64,000 bases of DNA from Saxidomus purpurata (taxonomy: Eukaryota; Mollusca; Bivalvia; Venerida; Veneridae): contig JAFMSR010000017.1 in NCBI GenBank assembly GCA_022818135.1, positions 8,867,098-8,931,097 on the forward strand, given 5' to 3'. Below, in pieces: positions 11,904 to 23,757 of this stretch; the stretch's first letter is position 1, and the number at the start of each line of letters is the position of its first letter. The notes under the pieces are model-generated. The model saw only the letters and a program-made list of their open reading frames with translations. It made no database searches and was not told where the DNA came from. The position numbers were made by a program, and so were the translations under genes.

Positions 11904-12099
11904 AAACACGTATGGCATTATTCAAAAGTACCCAAAATGTTTGCAAGTATTTATGTATAATTATTTTTGTTCCAAGATTCCAGATTATATTACAGGCAAT
12001 GTAGAATTACAAAACAAATGTGTTAAAAATCTACAAGTTCAACACGGGTAACAATAATTAAATGACAAAAAATAATGTACCATATCTTCATACTAAATA

Positions 12100-12535
12100 C
12101 TAGTAATCTTCTAAGTCGCTTGGTCGTCTGGCTGTTTAGCCACCAGGCCGCTAGGCCGCTGTGATGTTGATGAAGAAAATCTGTTGTGTTTTTTTTTTCA
12201 TAATAAAAACCATATTTTATTTTTTGCTGCCTATCGAAAAAAGGTGATATTTCAATGATTAAATACACCGTATGTTCATTTTGAATAAGTCGCTAGGCCG
12301 CTAGCCTGCTATGCAACTGGGCCGTTGTGATGTTGATGAAGAGAATCTATTTGCTTTTTATACTGAAACCGTATTTAAATTGTTTCTGCCTTGCGAAAAT
12401 ACTGATATTTTAATGATTAAATACACCGTTATCTTCATTTCGAATAAGTCGCTTGGCCACTAGGCCTCTGAGCCGCTGTTATGTTGATGAAGAAATTTTA
12501 TGTGTTTCCAGGCCGCTTGGCCGCTGTTATGTTGA
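12100..12535 (-). repeat. Tandem array, reverse orientation of the 5.3-5.9 kb unit
   Basis: Three blocks contain GTCGCTAGGCCGCTAG-like words, TGTGATGTTGATGAAGA, a (T/A)ATACTGAAACCGTATTT-like phrase and TAATGATTAAATACACCGT. This matches the unit at 5.3-5.9 kb in inverse orientation. Confidence 0.65.
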
Positions 12536-13339
12536 AACAAGAGGGCCAAGATGGCCCTATATCACTCACCTGGCTACCATTGCCTATAATACAAGGTCAT
12601 CAATAGCAGAAAGGGTCGAATTTGACCTGCGGGACATGATATGAGCATTCTTGGAAGATATAAACTAGGGAATGATGCCAAATATCTAAGCTCTAGGCCT
12701 TGTGGTTTCAGAGAAGATTTTTAACATGTTTCCTATTTGTTGCCATGGCAACCACAGTTCTACATGGGACGGAGTTCTTTGAACAATTTTGGTAGAGCTT
12801 CAAGCAAGGAACATCCCTGCCAAGTTTCATCAACACTGATTAGAAAAAGTAAAGAAATTAAGGTGCTAGAGTGTAAACACGGTTTATAATATTGCAATTT
12901 TTGTTAAATCAAGGGCCATAACTCTGGAAGACCTAATCCGATCAAGCCCATAATAAAACTAATTTGAGATCTAACGGTCATTCACATTCTCTGTTAATAT
13001 GATTCAGATAATTGAAAATTTGAAGGTGCTAGAGTGTAAACACATTTATATATTGCAATTTTTGTTAATTCAAGGGCCATAACTCTGGAAGAACTAATCC
13101 GATCAAGTCCCTAATTGAACTCATCCGAGATCTTATGGTCATACACATTCTCTGTAAATACATTTAGAATTATAGAAGAAATGAAGGTGCTAGAGTGTAA
13201 ACATAGTTAAATCTGGCAATTTTTTGTTGTTGTTAAATCAGGGGCCATAATTCAGGAAGTGAATTCCTCACTCAGCTTACTAAACAACTTTTGGCCATGT
13301 CTTTTATCCAGTGTCAGTTTGATCATGCTTCTACTTTCT

Positions 13340-14187
13340 GGTGCCCTAGTTTGACACAAAATGTTAAAAAATAGGGTAGGTCACTCAAAATAAGCTTATT
13401 CGGTTTGTAATGTATCTTGATCCAATGACTCATATAGGTCTAGATCCTTTTACTTATTTAAATTGGTTACCAGTGGCTAAGAGAGTTGATCAAAACGGGT
13501 CGCACAGTATATATACCTCGCCGGAGGGTGGTTGACCTAATAAGCACATATACAAACAAATACAAGAGAGTTGATCAAATCACTCTTTAGGATCTCCAGC
13601 TTACTTAAAGGAACATTTTGTTGCTGCCAGCACTGTACATAACCATCGTACAAGGTTTAGTGCCACTGCCAGGTCTAAGTTAAGTAAGTGCCCTTGTTTT
13701 TATTTCAAAGAAAGTGGTCATTTTTGCATCCCAAAGGTCAAAGAGTTCAGTAAAAAAAACATTTGCATACCGTGGCTGTCAGTTATGGAATGATTTGCCA
13801 CAGGATACGAGAGACACTAAAGTTCTTAGGGTTTTTAAAGATAGGGCTTAAGATTTTTTTGTTGGCATAGGCTTGTGATAATCTCAATAATAAATCTGTG
13901 ATAATGTTGTATATCTATTAATTGTGATAATCTGTAGGTTATTTATTTATTCATTTATTTAATAATTAAAGGTAAATTAACATGTCTTGCAATGTTATGC
14001 CATTAATATCAAGGGCCACAATGGAAACAAGGGGAAACTACTTTTGCCTTTTTGTGTTATCCTTGGTATCAATGTGCCGGTCATTTTTCTCATGAGCATG
14101 CTTTTATAATAATTTTTATCATTGTATGTATCATGTTTCACCGTGATTGTACATTTCTACCTAAATAAATATATCTACATGTATCTA
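13340..14187 (+). pseudogene. 3' end of a CR1/Jockey-type LINE
   Basis: Plus-strand translation around 13420-13850 gives LDPFTYLNWLPVAKRV and, after a small insertion, motifs such as HNHRTRFSATARSKLSK and FAYRGCQLWNDLPQDTRD. This is the conserved C-terminal tail after the RT in many CR1- and Jockey-like LINEs. The following 330 bp end in AATAAATATATCTACATG and resemble a LINE 3' untranslated region. The upstream RT is missing. An 85-bp insertion at 13495-13579 breaks the frame. Confidence 0.65.
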
Positions 14188-14246
14188 TCTAAGTACTAAT
14201 CCGATCAAGTGCATTATCGAAGATTGTGTTCAAGTTTTATTATGTG

Positions 14247-14344
14247 TTGGTGGTGTGCACTTCTGGGTGCTGTGGGGTTCGTTTTTTGGGGAGGCTGCGT
14301 TTTTGGTACGTGGCATTCCCTGTTTGATATTATTTTTGTTTTTA
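14247..14344 (+). mobile_element. Retroelement 3'-end fragment (TG family), truncated
   Basis: TTGGTGGTGTGCACTTCTGG through GGCATTCCCTGTTTGATATT to ATTTTTGTTTTT matches the 3' end of the retroelement at 54-56 kb. Its 5' side is truncated, its 3' end is the family's fixed one, and it has no poly(A). Confidence 0.85.
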
Positions 14345-14423
14345 TTACGATTGTTTCAAACATGTAGATGCTAGAGTGCAAACAAACTTATTGTGAACGG
14401 ACGGACGACGGACATTCAACGAT

Positions 14424-14923
14424 NNNNNNNNNNNNNNNNNNNNNNNNNNNNNNNNNNNNNNNNNNNNNNNNNNNNNNNNNNNNNNNNNNNNNNNNNNNNN
14501 NNNNNNNNNNNNNNNNNNNNNNNNNNNNNNNNNNNNNNNNNNNNNNNNNNNNNNNNNNNNNNNNNNNNNNNNNNNNNNNNNNNNNNNNNNNNNNNNNNNN
14601 NNNNNNNNNNNNNNNNNNNNNNNNNNNNNNNNNNNNNNNNNNNNNNNNNNNNNNNNNNNNNNNNNNNNNNNNNNNNNNNNNNNNNNNNNNNNNNNNNNNN
14701 NNNNNNNNNNNNNNNNNNNNNNNNNNNNNNNNNNNNNNNNNNNNNNNNNNNNNNNNNNNNNNNNNNNNNNNNNNNNNNNNNNNNNNNNNNNNNNNNNNNN
14801 NNNNNNNNNNNNNNNNNNNNNNNNNNNNNNNNNNNNNNNNNNNNNNNNNNNNNNNNNNNNNNNNNNNNNNNNNNNNNNNNNNNNNNNNNNNNNNNNNNNN
14901 NNNNNNNNNNNNNNNNNNNNNNN
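14424..14923. other. Assembly gap (500 N)
   Basis: Exactly 500 N, probably a scaffold gap of conventional length. The left flank is the end of a dispersed repeat and the right flank a motif-rich array, so repeats are the likely cause of the break. Confidence 0.99.
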
Positions 14924-15340
14924 ACCGTAGTAGAACGCACACGCACCGTAGCGCGCCGGGCCCGTAAACCGTCACACGCCGGGACGCACCTTGATTTAAC
15001 GTGACCGAACTTGAAAGGACCGTGAGATGCCGGAGAATACACGTGCTTCCCGTCCCACTACGGACCGCTTCCAAGTTTTGTTACGGCCTATTACGTACTG
15101 TCACGTTTTGTTGCGTTCACCCTGTTTTATTGCAGTCTACTAGGTTTCTCATCCGCACCGTGACTCCCGTTGTAATTTTGACAGTTTAAAAATCTGGCCC
15201 GGCATCTACGGCAATCACGGCCTGTCACGTTTGCCAATTCCGTCTCCCTACATTGTCTCACGTCCATCCCGTTTTGTCCACTGTGGCCTGAAACGTGATT
15301 GCCGTGGCCGCCTGGAACAAAATGTAAACCTAGCATTACC
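14924..15340. repeat. Degenerate short-motif array rich in CCGT/CACG words
   Basis: Words such as CCGTAG, CCGTCACACG, CCGTGA, ACTGTCACG, ACGGCCTGTCACG and TCTCACGTCCATCCCGT recur at roughly 10-20 bp spacing on both strands. The GC content is much higher than the surroundings. It resembles in style the CGTATG array at 63.6-63.9 kb. Open frames here are by-products of the composition. Confidence 0.5.
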
Positions 15341-15427
15341 GGACAGTTTACTTGTAAACTTCCTCGCGATTGTGTCTTAGCGAAATAGGGGCATAAAAAG
15401 CGATAACAAATGTTAAATACTAGTATT

Positions 15428-15640
15428 TAAAGGGACATACCCTACATCTAGCCGATTATATTATCGAAACATAGCTTATGTGTTTAATGATCGTAAAATG
15501 ATGAATAAATACAATTTCAAATAAGAACCTATGGCAAAAAATAATAGGTTAAGTTACAATACTTCCAGAGATTCTATTATTTATGCTTTGAAGGTTATTT
15601 AGTTTGACATAAGTTATAGGGTATGTCCCTTTAAAGAGAT
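15428..15640. mobile_element. MITE family B, short complete copy
   Basis: It runs from TTAAAGGGACATACCCTA to TAGGGTATGTCCCTTTAA, giving perfect inverted ends and a TTAA at both borders as in piggyBac-type insertions. The interior (AACATAGCTTATGTGTTTAA, AAATGATGAATAAATAC) is shared with 22.3, 34.8 and 62.9 kb. A partial inverted copy follows at 15641-15725. Confidence 0.8.
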
Positions 15641-15725
15641 ACTCCCTATAACTGGGTGTCAAACTAAATAACTTTAAAAGCATAAATAATAGAATATTTG
15701 CATGTATTAATACTTTAACCTAAAA

Positions 15726-17460
15726 GTTTAAGCTATACATAACAGTAATTATTACTAAAATTTCCTCTTAATGTCCTCAATACATTAAATTCCTCTCAAT
15801 ATTCTGAGTTAAAAAAATGTAACAATGTGTACTGTTGTATAAATGAGGCAAAGCCGAGTATATCAATGCCCATTATATGCAAATTCAAAAAGTCCTGTTG
15901 AAGCAAGAACGAGTTAGAATTTTTTTATAACAAGCCGGAATGGTTACATCCTAATACATCCTACACGACTTCTTGTAAGCTATAATCACAATCAATATTA
16001 AGTTGTACAAGAATCAATATCTTTCACATTGTAAAAGACATTTGTTCGTTAACCAACGTAAGCTTGTGTAGACATTTCTGTTTGGAATTCTGAAACTTCC
16101 TTTGATTTCGCCCACTTATTTTGAACAACAAAACATCTCACGGTCATCAAAAGCAAAATATAATTTGACGTTTTGAAACTCAAATAGTTACTCTGTTTGC
16201 TTTGCATGCAGCCTCCTAGCGTATTACACAATATGCCTAGATCGCGGGAAATTAAGAACACAATACTGTGTACTTCGACTTGACATCACTTCATGTACTG
16301 ATGTTTATTTACTGATATTGTGTTTCTTTTTTTCAAATTAATTTTACATTCTGAGATCTTGTGTGTCATCAATTACTGCCTTCGGTATATTTATAAGGTA
16401 TGAAACTGCCGAACTGACAAGGCAATAAAGCCGTATAAACGAAAACTACGCAGGTAAATGTATATGCCTTTCGGGTGAATTAAAACGAAGATAGCAAAGA
16501 GCACAGGCTACCGTTTCTAAAATAAAATGAAAAATATTGTATTATATAGACTATATAATACCCCAAAACATGTTTTCTTCTCTCTTTTTTTTTTTAGATA
16601 CGGTGGCCTGTGGCAAAGAATTCCTTACATTTACAACGACCGTTATCCATGCTGTGCCAGGCTGGTGCCAACAATTTTCACGGCTGTGCTATGATGGTGC
16701 CGTTTTTAAATACCTTGCCCACTTTAAACAGTGTCCTTTTATTTATTTATACCGGCTTGAAGTTTGGGCATATCGTTGAAGAAAGGTATTACTTTAAATC
16801 AAGATATATAAAATTGATGTTTTTTTACACAATTATTGAATACTAAACGTGTTTTCATCGAAATTGATAATTTCAGTGCAAACTTTTGACTTTAACTCGC
16901 CGTATTTTCCACATTTCGGGATAAAGCCCTTTGACAATCACTTAAAATTATCATCATTCATTTGTCTGGGTAACTGTATGTTTCATTCCGTAAATATTTG
17001 GACATAAATGTTGATAATACTGGAAATACTTACCCCACCTATGTATGTGGGAGCGCACAGCGGAGCTTCTGAGCGCCGGTACCAGGGTGTGGTTGATTTA
17101 TTTTCGTCTATGATTTAAGACACTAGTCTGACTTATTTGACACTCTGGTCTTTCTCAATATATTTTCCTGATAAAAAGAAAATAAAACTATTTTTGTCTG
17201 TTCAATATTGTTTAAGTACTACTTAAGTTGTCACACGTACCATATAATTTATTATCTTATAACAAAACACAACTCTTCATGAACTTCGTGTAGCAATAAA
17301 ATATCAGCAAATATGTCGAGTACCTTTTTAAAAGTAAACCGAAACAGAAATTGTTTCAATCTATCTTTGTACTAAGAAAACTTTTTTTTCTAAAAAATTA
17401 CGAAATAACCGTGTAGAAGATCTAAAACAGATATATTGTTTTTACAAAAAGGTAACTTAT
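15726..17460. other. Stretch without firm gene; possible upstream region of the lectin-like gene
   Basis: A T-run plus AG at about 16588-16599 followed by an open frame looks like a splice acceptor, but the encoded peptide is unrecognised. The few hundred bases before 17468 probably hold the promoter and 5' untranslated region of the secreted protein gene. No convincing core promoter element can be named. Confidence 0.4.
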
Positions 17461-17467
17461 TGGAAAT

Positions 17468-17522
17468 ATGAAGCGGCTTAAATTGATTGCTGTACTTATC
17501 ATGTTGAATGTTGTGAAAACAG
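17468..17522 (+). CDS. Exon 1: signal peptide of a secreted cysteine-rich protein
   Basis: ATG at 17468 encodes MKRLKLIAVLIMLNVVKT: two basic residues, then a hydrophobic core, which is a textbook signal peptide. It is followed at once by a strong splice donor (ACAG/GTATGTGA). The exon ends in phase 1. The exon at 40339 begins in phase 1 and would complete the codon as Ala, giving AWS before QQPE, a plausible signal-peptidase site. The link is inferred from phase and sense, not from transcript data. The intervening intron would be about 22.8 kb and hold both Polintons. Confidence 0.6.
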
Positions 17523-17639
17523 GTATGTGATTTCGTGGATTTGAATATTCTATATGTTATTGTAGCAGTTATAACTTAGTTCTTGTCTCCAAATATCTTG
17601 CAATTTGTGTTTTAGACATACGTAAAAGTATCTCTTATA

Positions 17640-17761
17640 TATAACAAGAGGGCCATGATGGCCCTTTATCACTCACCCGAATACAACTGCTTTTAACAAA
17701 GTTGCTAGAAATCATCGAAACAACCTTTCTGACAAATTTCCAGGATATTTGGGCTGAAAAT
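17640..17761 (+). repeat. Start of the AAGAGGGCC-type repeat, split by a DNA element
   Basis: AACAAGAGGGCCATGATGGC and CCTTTATCACTCACCC open the repeat. The last bases (TTCCAGGATATTTGGGCTGA) continue at 20797 after the 3-kb insertion. Confidence 0.75.
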
Positions 17762-20700
17762 GTACAGCACAGGCGGATTCCGTTTTTGCCACGCTATAGC
17801 GCGGGAGGTTTTACAACGCGGGAGCAATAAAACCATGTCGCATCACGCGGCATATGATTGTACATGCGGCATCTATATGCCGCGTGTCATTTGCGATATG
17901 CGACAAGTACCATGCCGCGTGACGCGGCGAAAAGGATTACTTTTTCCTTTAAAAATTAATGCCTTTTGCACAATGTACATGTACATGTAATTCTATAACA
18001 GGTTTTATAAGATATAATTTTATAGAATTTTTGCAACAGTTACTGCAATTTACTATCTTTCGAGTATGTTTAAAAAAATAATTATTGTATATAATTAAAA
18101 GTTGTAACATTTCCATGACTTTGTTCTTTTATTCTAAACTTTTTATTACAGATATCGTTGTTTGTCGCAAGAATTATAATATTATTGCTTATCAATAATT
18201 TGTCGTCGTTTTGATGTATGTATTTAAACAAAATTGATTCCGACGCTTGCCTTGAAGTTGGGGATAATTAGTGTCACATCTTAATTGAGTAGACACTTAT
18301 TGCTAGTATTAACAAAGGGTGATGATTGCCATTGTCTACAGAACTGTCAGCATGTATTTCATTTTAATGAACCATAAAGTAAGATAATCAGCTAAAACAG
18401 ATATCATTGGCAATTTACTGTCGAAGTAGTTAAGACAGGATTATTTTAGTGTCAAGTATTTAAAACTCTTTTATTAATAAGTTTATTGTAGAAACTGATC
18501 GAGGTAAACTAAATAAGTTATTGGTCATGATCTGCACTGATTGAAAATTCATGCTTGCATGAAAATTGTTACTTTATCAAAACAACAATCTCTCAGCGCT
18601 GACTGCACATAATCAGTAGATTAATGTAAGAACTAAACTTCACAAAAATACAAGTAACAGCCTAAATACTGTACGTCCACTTATCAACCACCTACATTGT
18701 GAGAGCTCGAACCGGGGGCACAACCGGATTCTGTACGTACATGCATATCAATTCCTACACTCGGAGTTAGACACCAACATTTTACCAACTACCTAAGAGC
18801 TATGAACCGGGACTACAACCGGCTTTTGTACGTATAGGTGTTTGGTGTTTTATGAAAATAATAAAAATGTGGGTTTTTTTAAAAGATCGCACTGTTGAAA
18901 GTAAAATTTACTGACGTAACATCAAACATTGTGATACACACATGTAACATAAACACCTCGTGCTAAGGTTTGATTTCAAAACAGTTAAATTTGATTTGAA
19001 CTGAATTACAATTCAAGAAAGAAAGTACATCCGTTTCAGCCGTATTTCGGTCGTTCTAACAGACGGGCAGTTTACCTTATAACAGTAATATCCGTATATA
19101 GCGACTCCGGATATAACGAACATTTCTTTTGGGTTCGAGTTTTCCTTTTCAAGTTTTGTTAAATGTAAAAAGATGCGGTTATATCGTACTCCGTTTATAA
19201 GGAAACTTCGGATATAGTCTTCTACATTTCACATGTATAACCTTTTGATAAACTAGTTAAAAGAGAATACCAACACAATTGCTAAGTACGATGCTCAAGT
19301 GATAATATTTTTCGTAAACAGTTATGAGCGTTTCTTTAAAAGCATGCAGACCGGGTGAAATCCCATTTTGGGAGAGAAAAAATAAATATTCAAGTTTTGG
19401 CTATTGAGCGAAAATCGACTTTATTCAGTTGTATAAAATACAAAATTATTTTTGTTTCAGTATTGCCAATGAAAACATGAACCGTCTTTTTTATGCTTTA
19501 TTAATCTTTGCAATTATTTTACATACGGATATAGAAAAGGATAACAGTTATAGATAAAAGGTGGTAGAAAAATCAAAAGCAACTGTAAGTTGATGGTTTG
19601 GATTTGACTATAAAAATACTTGTTCGGTATGTATTTTAGTTCGATATATATAAGGAACGTCGATATATGGATATAACGAACTCAATGATATTAGGAACAC
19701 ATTTGATAGATCCCGGAGAGTTCGTTATAAGCAGAATTTACTGTATACCGGTACTACGTTTTCATCTACGAGATACAAATTTCCACCCAATACCGGTGAT
19801 AGATAACCTTATACTTAACTGCTGCAACGATCTCTCATCGCTGCTGGGCTATTTTTACGTAAATCAAAAGCAGCAAGCACATCACACAGTCATACATACG
19901 AAAATATGACTGTAAAACTATTTAAAAAAATAAACATAGGGTTGTGGGTATTCTTTTTCTGAGTTAGATCATTTTCTGTCCATTTATAGCAGTTTTGAAG
20001 TAGAATTCGAGAAAAAGCTGATTATTTATTTTTTCATCCCCATTCTGTATTTACACTTATTTCTTCTTACTTGCGTGAAAATAAATCTACCATGTCCATT
20101 CAGTAGTGGATAAGGAAATCCCATTCTCATGTATTTCAGCGTTAATTTACAGTAAATACTTAGTTCTGTCGTGATTCTTTTAAGCATCCGTTTTTTTTCA
20201 ATTATCAACATTTAAAGTGATCACGATGCTTTAATATTATTCTTAACATTTGCCTTCTTGGTCGTACTCTGTCATTCAATGTAGTATTTGTCGATCTCTG
20301 CATTAAGATAATTCATTCAAAATAATCGTATGGGTTGAGGTATTTCTTTTTCATCTCACAGTTCTAAAACACGTGTCTACATACATGTTTTTATGTTTAC
20401 TAAAATTTACAGGTATACACATGTAATTACTAAAAATATTTAAGACTGAAATTTTATTAGTTACAATATGGAATACATTGTACATCATTATTGAAAAACA
20501 CAGTTTTATACATGTGTACAATACAATGCAGTACATATTTTATATTTCATCGCTTTTACCTGTATAGAAAATGACATGCCGCATAACGTCGCGACACGTG
20601 GCATCACGCGGCGGGACTCGTTGTCGCGCTTGAATGCGCTTGATTGCTTTTTGTCTTTCAGATGCAGCAATTGAATGCCGAATACGATTTGCGATGTCGC

Positions 20701-20796
20701 GTCACGCGTTTGATTTCCCGCCGCATCTGCATGCTTTCAGACACTTATTTACATGCCGCATGGACGCATATGTGTGGGGTTTCGCCTGTGCTGTAC
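17762..20796. mobile_element. 3.0-kb DNA element with 14-bp terminal inverted repeats
   Basis: The left end GTACAGCACAGGCG (17762-17775) is the exact reverse complement of the right end CGCCTGTGCTGTAC (20783-20796). It splits a repeat unit whose intact copies lie at 20.8-21.9 kb, so the borders are supported by the empty site. Both subterminal regions are GC-rich and full of GCGGCAT/ATGCCGC and ACGCGGC words (17790-17935; 20575-20760). The AT-rich centre has no transposase, so it looks non-autonomous. The exact target duplication is unclear, GTAC or TGTA. Superfamily unknown. Confidence 0.7.
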
Positions 20797-21960
20797 TGTA
20801 CCTCTAGAGTGTTAACACATTTGGGCTCTGTGACCTAGTTTTTGACCCAAGATGACCCATATTCAAACTTGAGCTAGAAATCACAGAAACAACCTTTCTG
20901 ACAAATTTCCAGGATATTTGGGCTGAAAATATTACCTCTAGAGTATTAACAAGGCTTTGCTGTGGGGCTCGTTTTGGGGAGGCTGCGTTTTTGGTACGTG
21001 GCATTCCCTGTTTGATATTTTTTTATTTTTTTTTCCATATTTGGGCCGTGTGACCTAGTTTTTGATCCCAGATGACCCATATTAAAACTTGAGCTAGAAA
21101 ACATCAAAACAACCTTTCTGACAAATTTCCAGGATATTTGGGCTGAAAATGTAACCTCTAGAGTGTTAACAAGGTTTTTCCACATTTGGGCTCTGTGACC
21201 TAGTTTTTGACCCCAGATAACCTATATTCAAATTTGAGCTAGAAATCATCAAAACAATCTTTCCGACAAGTTTCCAGGATATTTGGGCTGAAAATGTTAC
21301 CTCTAGAGTGTTAACAAGGTTTTTCCATATTTGGGCTGTGTGACCTAGTTTTTGACCCCAGATGACCCATATTCGAACTTGAGCTAGAAATCATCAAAAC
21401 AACCTTTCTGACAAATTTCAAGGATATCTGGGCTGAAAATGTAACATCTAGTGTTAACAAGGTTTTGTCATATTTGGGCTCTGTGACCTAGTTTTTGACC
21501 CCAGATGACCCATATTCGCACTTGGTCTAGAAATCATCAAAACAACCTTTCTGACATATTTCCAGGATATTTGGGCTGAAAATGTTACCTCTAGAGTGTT
21601 AACAAGGTTTTTCCATATTCAGGCTGTGTGACCTAGTTTTTGACCCAAGATGACCCATATTCGAACTTGAGCTAGAAATCATCTTAACAACCTTTCTGAC
21701 AAATTTCCAGGATATTTGGGCTGAAAATGTTACCTTTAGAGTGTTAATAAGGTTTTTCCATATTTGGGCTCTGTGACCTAGTTTTTGACCCCAGGTGACC
21801 CATATTAAAACTTGAGCTAGAAATCAACCAAACAACCTTTCTGACAAATTGCCAGGATATTTGGACTGAAACAGTAGCCTCTAGAGCCTTAACAAGATTT
21901 TTCTATTTTTGGGTCATGTGACCTAGTTTTTCATCCGAGATGACCCATATTCGAGTTGGT
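20797..21960 (+). repeat. Tandem repeat of about 143-bp unit (eight copies)
   Basis: The unit contains TGACCTAGTTTTTGACCC, GATGACCCATATTC, AACAACCTTTCTGACAAATT and CCTCTAGAGTGTTAACAAGG. It is a minisatellite inside the AAGAGGGCC-type repeat that begins at 17640. One copy is interrupted at 20957-21029 by a retroelement 3' fragment. Confidence 0.9.
20957..21029 (+). mobile_element. Retroelement 3'-end fragment (TG family)
   Basis: GCTGTGGGGCTCGTTTTGGG through TGGCATTCCCTGTTTGATAT is inserted in a repeat unit. The 3' terminal Ts are slightly altered. Confidence 0.8.
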
Positions 21961-22242
21961 GAAAATTCAAAAATCTTTTTGGCATGGCGCAGACTTTTTT
22001 TTTCGTGGGGTATTTAAAGCTGCTCGGTTTCAATTTCCGGTGAAGAATTAAATTTTCTAGATGATATACTAAAATAAAAAATGTAAAAGTTGTGGCTAGA
22101 ATCGACAACATAAGTGAAGATCTAGGTAGAAATTTGCAAAAAAACATTGATAATGTTGGTGGATTGGGTGTAACGGCACCGCTCTTTATGTTTATATTAA
22201 GATTTCAAAAGCGTTTAAAACGTTTTATAATTTGGTAGCTTT

Positions 22243-22937
22243 TAAGGGAATATCCCTACATCTAGTAGATTATTTTCCCGAAACATTATGTGTTCAATGA
22301 ACGCAAAATAACAAATAAATACATTTTTAAAGAACATATATCGAAAATTGCCCCATTTTAGCACAAATAATCACCATGTAGGCCTTCTGTAATACATCGC
22401 ATCCACCCTTTTATTGTACAACAACAACTTGACATATAATATTGAACGGTCTACGGTGCGGCAATATAATTTCAAATGCTGACTTTACCGATACTGACTG
22501 TTCAGGTAAAGTAATGGTACATGCAAATATTCTTATATCTATGTTTTTGACACCAGTTATAGGGAGTGTCCCTTTAAAGCTGCTCAAATTCAGACTTCAG
22601 TGAAAAAAAAAGTTCTTCCAACTCTCCGAAAATAACATATTTTAAAACTAATAGTCAATTAAAAAGGTTCAAATATAAATTTCTGTGAGATGTATCTGTA
22701 AATATAAAATTATACGCTACCAAATTAAAAAGCGTTGCAAACGCTTTTAAAATTCCAATATAAACATATAGCGTAGCGGTGCCGTAAAACTAAGTTCACC
22801 AACATTTTCAATGGATTTTTGCAAATTCCTACCTAGATTTTTACTCAATTGTTGATTCTAGCCATTAGTTTTACATTTTACGTAGTAGTATGTCATTGTT
22901 GAAAATATTATTTTTTTCAACGACAGCTTTAAAACAA
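22243..22937. mobile_element. MITE family B followed directly by MITE family A
   Basis: Family B runs from about 22243 (ATATCCCTACATCTAGTAG) to GGGAGTGTCCCTTTAA at 22577. Family A starts in the same TTAA (AAAGCTGCTCAAATTCAGAC) and ends near 22937 in CGACAGCTTTAA. Sharing of a TTAA suggests that one element used the terminal target site of the other. Confidence 0.7.
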
Positions 22938-23751
22938 ATTTATAGCGCAATAATTTTTCACACGGTTCTACATATTACAGGAAGTGTTAATCTTAAATTA
23001 AGATAATATTGGTGACTGTAAAATTTTGTTAGCATTCTCGTCGAATGTGTTTTTTTTTCTTCTAATTGTAATAGATTTTTTGTCTGTTTAGTTTGATTGT
23101 CATATTTTAAAACTAGTTTTCCGCTTAGTTGTACAATTCATCTTTTCTCACAGCAGAATATAAAATACATCACACTAGTAAGTTGTTTGTTTTAAAGAGG
23201 CATACAAGTCCGTTTTCGAGCACTGAGCCGTAAATGTACTTTTAGCTTATTGTAAAACAAAGGGAAAACATACAGGTCGTAGCTCAAGGGTCAAATTCAG
23301 ACTATAATATGTCGGAAAATGATACTGAAAGAAGCAATAAGCTTCTCTTATTTTCACAACATATGACAAATATGTCTCATGTACCTTTAGATCTTTTAAT
23401 GACCTTCGAATCAAAAATGAGGTGACGGAAATTTCAGTTGTCAAAACATCCGAGGTGGTACACGACGGCGTTGATATGTATTTGATGTGTGTGCCTGTTT
23501 TATTGATACTATCAAGATACTATCAAGACAAGATTGTAAAATCGTTTCATGATATAGAACTGTTCAATCTTAAATGAACTTTTTTTAAAGTTACTGTTTT
23601 TACGGTTTAACACACGATATACTTGGTTAAAGTCACAGGATCAAATTGATTTTACTGATATAGAAAAATAAATGTACTGATATGATAATGATAGAACCTT
23701 CTTCTATTCACTCTAATACAATAATGACAAACGTCTTCCTTTCGTATTAAA
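22938..23751. other. Stretch without recognised gene
   Basis: AT-rich. Nothing is recognised up to the Polinton target duplication. Confidence 0.5.
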
Positions 23752-23757
23752 GTCATT
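23752..23757. repeat. Polinton target-site duplication, left (GTCATT)
   Basis: GTCATT directly precedes the left terminus AGTAATATAATGAGG, and the same hexamer follows the right terminus at 32505-32510. Six-base duplications are characteristic of Polinton/Maverick insertion. Confidence 0.9.

Larger units (their letters stand above)
12537..14423 (+). repeat. AAGAGGGCC...-type bivalve repeat, interrupted and cut by the gap
   Basis: It opens with AACAAGAGGGCCAAGATGGC and CTATATCACTCACCTGGC, followed by the family phrase TCTAGGCCTTGTGGTTTCAG. From 12840 three blocks of about 180 bp repeat AAGGTGCTAGAGTGTAAACA and CAAGGGCCATAACTCTGGAAG. It is interrupted by LINE sequence (13.34-14.19 kb) and a retroelement 3' fragment. 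It ends at GGACGGACGACGGACATTCA next to the N run. Confidence 0.75.

Noticed and set aside
14368..15074. Open frames of about 200 residues across the gap
   Set aside because: They consist of undetermined bases, and the flanks have no coding character.
16537..16779. Possible exon after a T-run acceptor near 16599
   Set aside because: Two overlapping frames are open, neither with recognisable domain or a donor of convincing strength. Kept only as a note.
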